DNA of 64,000 nucleotides from Paenibacillus whitsoniae (GTDB lineage: Bacteria > Bacillota > Bacilli > Paenibacillales > NBRC-103111): contig NZ_RXHU01000078.1 of assembly GCF_003955665.1 (NCBI RefSeq), positions 1 to 64,000 of the forward strand, read 5' to 3'. A program made the translations under genes and the position numbers. How positions within the stretch are numbered: position 1 is the first letter of the stretch; every line of letters begins with the position of its first letter. Positions 57,705-64,000 of the stretch are shown piece by piece. A model generated the notes under the pieces. That model was not told the DNA's origin and did no database searches. It saw nothing but the letters and a program-made list of their open reading frames with translations.

Positions 57705-59159
57705 TCACTCCATAACCGGCAGCAGCACATCGATCGTCGTGCCCTGGCCCACCGTGCTTTCAATATGCAAATGGCCCCGATGCGCTTCGACAATTTTGAA
57801 ACACATCATAAGCCCCAGGCCCGTACCTTTTTCCTTTGTCGTATAGAACGGCTCCCCTAACTGCTTCACCCGCTCCTCCGGAATCCCGCATCCGTTATCC
57901 TCGGTTCGCACCCGAATTAAGTTCGGCCCCGCCATGGAAACCGTAATGTGGACCCGCCCATCCTTGAATATCGCCTCCAGCGCATTTTTCACCAGATTGA
58001 TGAACAACTGCTTCAAATGCATTTCCGAACAGACGATGTCGGGAATATCCTCCTCGAAGTCTAAGGTTAAGACGGCGCCTCCAAGCGCAGCCTGTGTTTC
58101 CAACAAAGCGGTAACGCTTTGCAGAATGGCCGTCAGATTCCCTTGCTTATATTGAATGGCTTCTGGCTTCGCGATGACGAGAAACTCGCTCACAATGAAA
58201 TTAATCCGATCCAGTTCCGAGAGCATGATGTCAAAATAGTGCTGTTTATCCTTCATAGCATGTTGAAGGAGCTGCAGAAACCCGCGTAGCGAAGTCAGCG
58301 GATTTCGGATCTCATGCGCCAACCCAGCGGCAAGCTGTCCGGCGACGGCCAGTTTGTCGGATTTGCGCAACAGCTCCTCCGTCTGCTTCCGCTCCGTAAT
58401 ATCTCGCGAAATCGCGGAGAATCCGATAATGTCGCCTTGCGCATTGCGGATCGGCGTCTTCGTGACGCTGACATGGATAAGCTGACCGTCCTTGCGTAGG
58501 CGCACGGATTCCAGTCCAGTGATCTGCTTGCCGGCACGCAGCATATCGTACATTTCCGCGCGCTGCTCCTCCAGAAATGCCGGATATATCGGTAGAGGCT
58601 TGTCCAGCAACTCTTCGATAGTCCAACCGAAAATCTGCTCATGAGCTTTGTTTACCGACATGACGTTTCCTTGCGTATCCATCATACAGATCGCATCTGT
58701 CGTATGCGTAATCACGGACTCCAGCAGCTCCTTCGTCTCGCGAAGCTCCTTCTCCATACGCAAGCGTTCTTCCCTCTCGCGATTTAACTGCGTAATGTCT
58801 CTCGCAATGAGATAGATGCCTTCCTGACAGCTATCTACAATAATCGGCACATTCTTGACGCCAAGCTCGATCCACTCGCCGTGCTTATGCTTCGCCCGGA
58901 GCATGAAATTGTCCGATTGCTTGAGGAGGCTGTCCGAGCTGTCCGACGATTCGGCACTGCTGTCGATGACAGCAAGCTCATGGATATTCCGTCCGGTCAG
59001 TTCTTGTTCTGTGTAGCCGAGAATACGTTCCATCGCTTGATTCATGCTAAGAATTTGCCCTTGCATGTCGCAGGTCACGATTCCCGCCAGATTGTGCTCA
59101 ATCAGCGAGCGGTACCGTTGCTCGCTCTCCGCCAATTTGCGTGCCATGTGCATATCCAT
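57705..59159 (-). CDS. PAS-domain histidine kinase, sporulation-kinase-like
   Basis: A 484-residue soluble kinase. Two PAS domains (about 10-125 and 145-260; the second ends FSAISRDITERKQTEELL) are followed by the dimerisation helix with phospho-His in GLAHEIRNPLTSLRGFLQLL and an HATPase domain (NLVKNALEAI, EDNGCGIPEE, GTGLGLMMC). This plan matches KinA/KinE-type kinases that feed the sporulation phosphorelay; no response regulator is adjacent. GGAGGAG precedes the ATG at 59159. Confidence 0.92.
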   Translation of the reverse strand: MDMHMARKLAESEQRYRSLIEHNLAGIVTCDMQGQILSMNQAMERILGYTEQELTGRNIHELAVIDSSAESSDSSDSLLKQSDNFMLRAKHKHGEWIELGVKNVPIIVDSCQEGIYLIARDITQLNREREERLRMEKELRETKELLESVITHTTDAICMMDTQGNVMSVNKAHEQIFGWTIEELLDKPLPIYPAFLEEQRAEMYDMLRAGKQITGLESVRLRKDGQLIHVSVTKTPIRNAQGDIIGFSAISRDITERKQTEELLRKSDKLAVAGQLAAGLAHEIRNPLTSLRGFLQLLQHAMKDKQHYFDIMLSELDRINFIVSEFLVIAKPEAIQYKQGNLTAILQSVTALLETQAALGGAVLTLDFEEDIPDIVCSEMHLKQLFINLVKNALEAIFKDGRVHITVSMAGPNLIRVRTEDNGCGIPEERVKQLGEPFYTTKEKGTGLGLMMCFKIVEAHRGHLHIESTVGQGTTIDVLLPVME

Positions 59160-59264
59160 GGAAAATCTCCTCCATAAAAATTTCCGCATACGCGAGTTGT
59201 CCAACTCTATGATAAGATAGGGAGGTTGCCATACCTATTTGTGATACATAGGAGGAATTCAGCT

Positions 59265-60197
59265 TTGCCTAACATTTGGACGCATTTCATCTTCGGACAA
59301 CAGCTCATGAGCAGGCTCGGGCATGCAGCGCCAATGAACGATAAGCAGCTTCGCCAGGTGTTCTCACTCGGGTGTCAAGGACCGGACTTTTTGTTCTATC
59401 ACAACTATTTGCCATGGAAAAAAGAAAAACACTTAAACGAACTCGGCAGCCTGATGCATAAGGAAGCGTGCGGCCCTTTTCTGCTGGACCTTGTGCGCGG
59501 CGTACAGGGACGAGGGCTTTATAATGCTGCAACGCTATATGTCATCGGCTTTATCACCCATCATATCCTGGACCGCAATATGCACCCTTATGTCTTCTAC
59601 AAATCAGGGTTTAAAAAATGGGATCATCAACGTTTTGAAATTATTATGGATACGTTAATTGCCAAACGAGAGCTCGGCATCGAAACATGGAAAACGCCGG
59701 TTTGGAAAGAAATTTACGTCGGTCCGGCGCTGCCTCCCGGCATCGTCAATACGCTTATGCAAGCGGCCCGCCGTCATTATCCCGATATCGCCGAAACGTT
59801 GACCGAGCAAGATTGGCAGGCGGCCTACATGGATATGATTCAGGCCCAGAAGCTTTTTCACGATCCGAAAGGCCTCAAACGCGCGATAACCTTTGGTCAA
59901 ATATCGCCTTTTGTTTTTAAAAAGAAACCAGCTCCGCTCGATTATTTGAACGAAGCCAGATCCCCATGGCATTGTCCGACAGACCCCAGCGACACATACG
60001 CGCTCAGCGTGTGGGACTTATGGGATATCGCCATGCAAGATGGCGAAACCGTCGTTGCGGCCGCCATCGGGGCCATCGAGCGCGGGTTGGAAACCGACTA
60101 CGCTGCGCTGGCGACCGTGCTGGGGAACCGCTCCTATGAAACAGGCAAAGACTGCGACAGTCGTGCCGAAATTAAATATGTACAACCGATCTTGTAA
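59265..60197 (+). CDS. Zinc-dependent phospholipase C-like protein
   Basis: A 310-residue protein from a TTG start with AGGAGG nine bases upstream. The family features (PF00882-like) are NIWTHFIFGQQL, LGCQGPDFLFYHNYLPW, MHKEACGPFLLDLVRG and the metal-site helix FITHHILDRNMHPYVFY. There is no signal peptide, so unlike the secreted toxins it should stay in the cytoplasm. The substrate is unknown. Divergent from the PAS kinase gene. A hairpin (GGGCTTGC/GCAAGCCC at 60291-60326) lies downstream, nearer to ung. Confidence 0.85.
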   Translation: MPNIWTHFIFGQQLMSRLGHAAPMNDKQLRQVFSLGCQGPDFLFYHNYLPWKKEKHLNELGSLMHKEACGPFLLDLVRGVQGRGLYNAATLYVIGFITHHILDRNMHPYVFYKSGFKKWDHQRFEIIMDTLIAKRELGIETWKTPVWKEIYVGPALPPGIVNTLMQAARRHYPDIAETLTEQDWQAAYMDMIQAQKLFHDPKGLKRAITFGQISPFVFKKKPAPLDYLNEARSPWHCPTDPSDTYALSVWDLWDIAMQDGETVVAAAIGAIERGLETDYAALATVLGNRSYETGKDCDSRAEIKYVQPIL

Positions 60198-60333
60198 TCC
60201 TTCTCGAAGGTGACAAGGGTTAATTACAGCATTCGGCGGCTGCCTGCTATTTGCGTCCATCGCAGGCGTAATCTCATAAAAAATGATTAGGGCTTGCTGA
60301 GCGATGGTCGGGCGTGTTTTCGGCAAGCCCGAA

Positions 60334-61005
60334 TTAATCGCTGATCTGCCATTCGATCTTGGGGCTTCCCATCGCCTCAAGATGCGCATTCACTTTGGAG
60401 AACGGCTTGCTTCCGAAAAAACCTCGGTACGCAGATAACGGACTCGGATGCACGGATTCAATGACCGCATGCCTCGTCTTGTCGATGAGGCGTGTTTTGG
60501 CTTGCGCGCCTTTCCCCCACAAGATAAAAACAACCGGCTGCTCGCGTCGGTTCAGCCCCCGTATAATCGCGTCGGTAAACATTTCCCAACCCTTGCCTTT
60601 GTGTGAATTCGCCATGTCCTTCCGCACTGTAAGCACCGTATTGAGCAGTAGCACGCCCTGCTGACTCCAAGACGTTAGATTGCCGTGAGCGGGTGCGGGG
60701 CAGCCGATGTCGGCTTCCAGTTCTTTGTACATATTGCGTAGTGAAGGTGGAATCGCAATGCCGCGCTCGACGGAAAAGCTGAGGCCATGCGCCTCGCCGT
60801 CCCCGTGATACGGATCTTGACCAAGCAGCACGACCTTCGTATCCGCATAGGACGTCAGGCGAAGCGCCTCCAATAACCGATCCCGTGGAGGAAAGATCGT
60901 CTGCGTGCGGTACTCCTCCTCCAGAAACGCCATCAAAGCTTGAAAATAGGGAGCTTCCCATTGGTCCTGCAAAAGGGAAGCCCAATCGTTCGTCAGGTGA
61001 TGCAT
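60334..61005 (-). CDS. ung: Uracil-DNA glycosylase, family 1
   Basis: A 223-residue repair enzyme that excises uracil from DNA. The water-activating loop is VVLLGQDPYHGDGEAHGLSFSV (catalytic Asp), the uracil pocket LLLNTVLTV, and the DNA-intercalation loop HPSPLSAYRGFFGSKPFS with catalytic His. Length is standard. It follows topB by 21 bases on the same strand; both act in DNA maintenance. Confidence 0.97.
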   Translation of the reverse strand: MHHLTNDWASLLQDQWEAPYFQALMAFLEEEYRTQTIFPPRDRLLEALRLTSYADTKVVLLGQDPYHGDGEAHGLSFSVERGIAIPPSLRNMYKELEADIGCPAPAHGNLTSWSQQGVLLLNTVLTVRKDMANSHKGKGWEMFTDAIIRGLNRREQPVVFILWGKGAQAKTRLIDKTRHAVIESVHPSPLSAYRGFFGSKPFSKVNAHLEAMGSPKIEWQISD

Positions 61006-61026
61006 GGTCCAAAAGCCTCTCTTCCC

Positions 61027-63288
61027 TTACACAAGTTCAGTACCGAGCTCCCCCGTCTCGGGGTTCACCAGCACGATCTTTCCTTCCGCCGCTGTGCCGT
61101 CCTTCAAAGTCAGTTGAAGCTTCGCCGTGCGGCCTTTGTTCACCAGGCTCTGCACCTGGGTTTCCGTCAGCTGGCGGCCGAAGCTTTCCTTCCAAATGAC
61201 GAACGTGCAGCCCGTCTTGTAATGCGAGCAGCCGTAGCCCTTGCGGCCCATGAACAGCGAGCCGCCACAGCCCGGTCGCGGGCATGCGGCCACGATCGCC
61301 GGGCCGTCGCTTGAGGCGACCGCAGCGGCGGGCTTCGGCGCAGCCTTGGCGCGCGCCGGCTTCACGGCTGCCGTGCCTTCGGATCGCGCCTTGCCCGCGC
61401 TCCGCTTCCCTTTGGCTTCCGTCGCAGGCGGGTCGCCTTCAAACGACGTCTTCGCCGCGCGCGCCTGCTTGCGCACCTTCTCCACGATCAGCGTCGCGAA
61501 GCGCTTGACGTTATGCATGAACTGCTCGTCCGAGGCCATGCCGCGCGAAATTTCGTTGAGCCGTCGCTCCCACTGGCCGGTCATCTCCGGCGATGTCAGC
61601 AGCTCGACGCCTGCTCCGCGTATCAGCTCGATGGCGGTGCGGCCTTTTTGCGTCAGCATAATCTTCTTGCCCTGCATATCGATGTAGCCGACCTTCTTCA
61701 ACCGCTCAATCGTCGCCGCCCGCGTCGCCGGTGTGCCAAGGCCGGAATCTTTCATCGCGTCGCGCAGCTCCTCGTCCTCGATTTGCTTGCCCGCACTCTC
61801 CATCGCCTTGAGCAGCGAACCTTCATTATAATGCTTCGGCGGCTGCGTTTCCTTCTCTTTCACAATGGCGTCCGTGCAGCGCACATCGCCGCTTGCGTCC
61901 AAGGAGAACGGTTCGCTAACCTCGATCTCTTCCTCTTCTTCCTCTTCCTTGTCCTTGCTCTTAGAAGATTTCGGCTTCTCCTTTTTCTGGTCGGCATAAA
62001 TCACTTTCCAGCCTAAGGAGAGCAGCTCTTTCACTGTGGTTTTGAATTTCTCATCTTCCACTTCGGTGATAACCGTATGTACTTTATAAGCGGCAGGCGG
62101 ATAAAATTGCGATAAAAACCGGCGTACAATGAGATCGTATAATTTCTGTTCATCGGGTGTCAGACCCGTGGCTTTCTTATTCGTCGGCAAAATCGCGTGG
62201 TGATCTTCGACCTTCGACGGGTTGCAAATGAATTTGTTGCCGGTGTGCACCAGGCTCCGGTTCGCCCCCTGCACCAGCTCGTGATATGCCGTTCCTTGGA
62301 GCGCAGACAACGTCTTGTGCATCTCGGGAATGTTCTGCTCCGTCACGTAGTTGGAGTTCGTTCTTGGGTACGAGATGACCTTGTGCTTCTCATAGAGCGA
62401 TTGGGCCGTATCCAGCGTTTTCTTGGCGGAAAAAGCGTATTTGCCGTTCGCTTCACGCTGCAGCAGCGTCAGATCGTACAGTTTGAACGGATATTCCTTG
62501 GTGTCTTTCACTTCATACGACGCGATTCTCGCAGGCTTCCCTTTGACCTTGGCGGAGAGCGCATCCGCTTTCTCTTTCTCGGTAAACCGCTCCCCTTGCC
62601 ACATCCCCCGGTACAGCGTGTCTCCCTGCTCGAAATGACCTTCCAGCTCAAAAAACTTTAATGACGAAAACGCCTCAATCTGCTTCTGCCGGTCGTAAAT
62701 AAGCGCCAGTACCGGCGTCTGTACGCGACCGACGGAGAGCAGCACATTATGCTTTGTCGTAAAGGCGCGCGAGCCGTTCATGCCGATCAGCCAATCCGCT
62801 TCGCTGCGGGAGCGCGCGGCCCGCGTCAGATTCTCGTATTCGGCGCCGTCCTTCAGTGTGGCGAAGCCGCTCCGAATCGTCTCCGGCGTAAGATCGGAAA
62901 TCCACAGCCGTTTGACCGGCTGCTTTAACCTTAAATGGCGCTGGATCAGCGAGAAAATATGCTGCCCCTCCCGCCCGGCATCACAGGCATTGACGAGCTG
63001 ATCGCAGCGCTTGGCCAGCTCGTCGATGACCTTGAGCTGATCGTACGTGCGCGGGTTCGGGATAAGCTTGAACTCATCCGGAATAATTGGCAAGTCGGCG
63101 ATATTCCATTTTTTGTATTTTTCATCATAACGATCGGGTTCCGCTAATTCAATGAGGTGTCCGATAGCCCAAGTAATCAAATACTGTTCACCTTCGAGAT
63201 GCGTCCTCATATTTTTCGCTTTCGGCTCTATTGCGGCGGCAATATTTCGCCCCATATCCGGTTTTTCCGCAATAATTAACGTTTTCAA
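61027..63288 (-). CDS. topB: DNA topoisomerase III
   Basis: A 753-residue type IA topoisomerase. The Toprim domain has TLIIAEKPDMGRNIA and NACDAGREGQ; the nucleophile Tyr is in VISYPRTNSNYVTEQ; DDHHAILPT-like EDHHAILPTNKK and GLGTPATRAATIERL are conserved. A Glu/Lys-rich linker (with seven Glu in a row) lies near residue 470, and an Ala/Lys-rich linker leads to a C-terminal zinc-ribbon-like segment (CPRPGCGG...GCSHYKTGC). The likely start is TTG 63288, with AGGAGCG nine bases upstream. Confidence 0.95.
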   Translation of the reverse strand: MKTLIIAEKPDMGRNIAAAIEPKAKNMRTHLEGEQYLITWAIGHLIELAEPDRYDEKYKKWNIADLPIIPDEFKLIPNPRTYDQLKVIDELAKRCDQLVNACDAGREGQHIFSLIQRHLRLKQPVKRLWISDLTPETIRSGFATLKDGAEYENLTRAARSRSEADWLIGMNGSRAFTTKHNVLLSVGRVQTPVLALIYDRQKQIEAFSSLKFFELEGHFEQGDTLYRGMWQGERFTEKEKADALSAKVKGKPARIASYEVKDTKEYPFKLYDLTLLQREANGKYAFSAKKTLDTAQSLYEKHKVISYPRTNSNYVTEQNIPEMHKTLSALQGTAYHELVQGANRSLVHTGNKFICNPSKVEDHHAILPTNKKATGLTPDEQKLYDLIVRRFLSQFYPPAAYKVHTVITEVEDEKFKTTVKELLSLGWKVIYADQKKEKPKSSKSKDKEEEEEEEIEVSEPFSLDASGDVRCTDAIVKEKETQPPKHYNEGSLLKAMESAGKQIEDEELRDAMKDSGLGTPATRAATIERLKKVGYIDMQGKKIMLTQKGRTAIELIRGAGVELLTSPEMTGQWERRLNEISRGMASDEQFMHNVKRFATLIVEKVRKQARAAKTSFEGDPPATEAKGKRSAGKARSEGTAAVKPARAKAAPKPAAAVASSDGPAIVAACPRPGCGGSLFMGRKGYGCSHYKTGCTFVIWKESFGRQLTETQVQSLVNKGRTAKLQLTLKDGTAAEGKIVLVNPETGELGTELV

Positions 63289-63378
63289 ACGTGAATCGCT
63301 CCTAACCTTGAGTTCGCTCAGCACACAACATGCTGTCGACTCAGTTTATCCCACTTTCCTCATGCCTGCAATATGTCG

Positions 63379-64000
63379 TTAGGCTAACTTTCGGAAACGG
63401 AAAATGACCGCCGGCGGCAGCTCGTACCAGTCAAACCGCTCCGCTCTAGCAGCATCGTAAGCGAAAGCAGGTTCTTCAAGGCCGTCCAGCACGAAGCCTG
63501 CTCGTACGAACAGATGAATATAATAATGAAGCGGACGATGGAACACATAATGAGCGACAGGCTGTCCCTTTACGCCGATCGACTCCATCGGTTCAGGCTG
63601 CAGATAGCTGGATACTTGCACGCTGTTTCTGGTAACGACCCGCCCGCCAACATCCTCCGACTCGTGAATCCTCCGCGTATTCGGAGATTGAAAGCATGGA
63701 TGCGGGATGGAAAAGACGACAGAGCCGTTTGGCTTGAGCATGCGAGGCAGCGCTTCAAGCAAGCCGCTCAGATCGGCGATATCCATCAGCGCCATGTTGG
63801 CCACCGCCCCATCAAAGCTGCCCTCGCCCAATGCGAGCAATTCTTCGGACTTCGTCGCATCCACGACCTTGTAGGAAATATTGCCCTCATACGCAGACGA
63901 CCGCCCAACCGCTCTATCGATCATGTTGGAACTGTAGTCGATGGCTGTAACCTTAACGCCCAAGCCCGCCAACCTGCGCGAAAAGTTGCCGTTTCCGCAG
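63379..64000 (-). CDS. Class I SAM-dependent methyltransferase, 5' end cut by the window
   Basis: Open from the right edge to the stop at 63379, at least 207 residues. The first visible residues, CGNGNFSRRLAGLGVKVTAIDYSSNM, are motif I and the acidic loop, so at least 40 residues are missing. VANMALMDIADL is motif IV and SIPHPCF motif VI; the C-terminal half resembles the Methyltransf_11 ubiquinone/tocopherol-type enzymes. The substrate is unknown. It lies 90 bases upstream of the topB start on the same strand. Confidence 0.85.
   Translation of the reverse strand, partial: CGNGNFSRRLAGLGVKVTAIDYSSNMIDRAVGRSSAYEGNISYKVVDATKSEELLALGEGSFDGAVANMALMDIADLSGLLEALPRMLKPNGSVVFSIPHPCFQSPNTRRIHESEDVGGRVVTRNSVQVSSYLQPEPMESIGVKGQPVAHYVFHRPLHYYIHLFVRAGFVLDGLEEPAFAYDAARAERFDWYELPPAVIFRFRKLA

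Overview
The window looks like chromosomal DNA of a Gram-positive, endospore-forming member of the Paenibacillaceae (Paenibacillus or a close relative). This rests on moderate GC content, strong AGGAGG-type ribosome binding sites, many TTG and GTG starts, a YesMN-type two-component pair joined to an LplAB-type sugar ABC transporter, a qoxABCD quinol oxidase, a bacillithiol-disulfide reductase homologue, YdjO, YpbS-like and DUF3892 proteins, a PAS sensor kinase like the sporulation kinases, and an AraR of the GntR/LacI hybrid type. No rRNA, tRNA, CRISPR array, phage or transposase was seen. The content is mostly housekeeping and metabolic.

Layout. 1-6.4 kb: a cut membrane gene, a eukaryote-type HisA, small unknowns, a YitT membrane protein, an HPr-like protein without the active-site histidine divergent from a cation diffusion facilitator, and an MsrA-MsrB fusion. 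6.6-13.6 kb: five minus-strand genes for a carbohydrate ABC importer (lipoprotein, two permeases) and its histidine kinase/AraC response regulator. 13.9-22 kb: manganese pyrophosphatase, polysaccharide deacetylase, an 0.8 kb non-coding stretch with two short-repeat families, DUF1697 and GNAT proteins, a split threonine/serine exporter, a methyltransferase, and a cold-shock pair (csp, ydjO) whose leader contains a terminator hairpin. 22.1-26 kb: L-arabinose genes (aldose epimerase, araA, araR) with recognisable AraR operators. 26-33.3 kb: hydrolase, HrpB helicase, Nudix and YpdA/Bdr proteins plus small genes.

33.3-35.6 kb carries two LexA-type boxes, one pair around the promoter of an unknown 99-residue protein and one downstream of the -10 of the tag glycosylase gene, so this stretch may be SOS controlled. 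35.6-39.5 kb is a TPP-riboswitch operon for import of a thiamine precursor (binding protein, thiamine-binding protein, permease, ATPase), ending in a TatD hydrolase. 39.6-46.4 kb: patatin-like lipase, a 43-residue TTG-start gene, a lipoprotein/histidine kinase/HD-GYP three-gene signalling unit, and uridine kinase. 46.6-53.9 kb: M29 aminopeptidase, a membrane L,D-transpeptidase with a TPR-like cytoplasmic domain, and qoxABCD with histidine/methionine-rich tails. 54-64 kb: MBL-fold protein, DUF4870, CutC, deoxynucleoside kinase, PAS kinase, phospholipase C-like protein, uracil-DNA glycosylase, topoisomerase III and a cut methyltransferase.

No clearly novel multi-gene system was found. The best candidates for new biology are the LexA-boxed unknown gene, the attenuator-like csp leader, the lipoprotein-kinase-HD-GYP unit, the twin palindromes in front of the L,D-transpeptidase, and the six-unit heptad-repeat protein. 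All start codons were chosen by ribosome binding site and family alignment from memory; no database search was possible.
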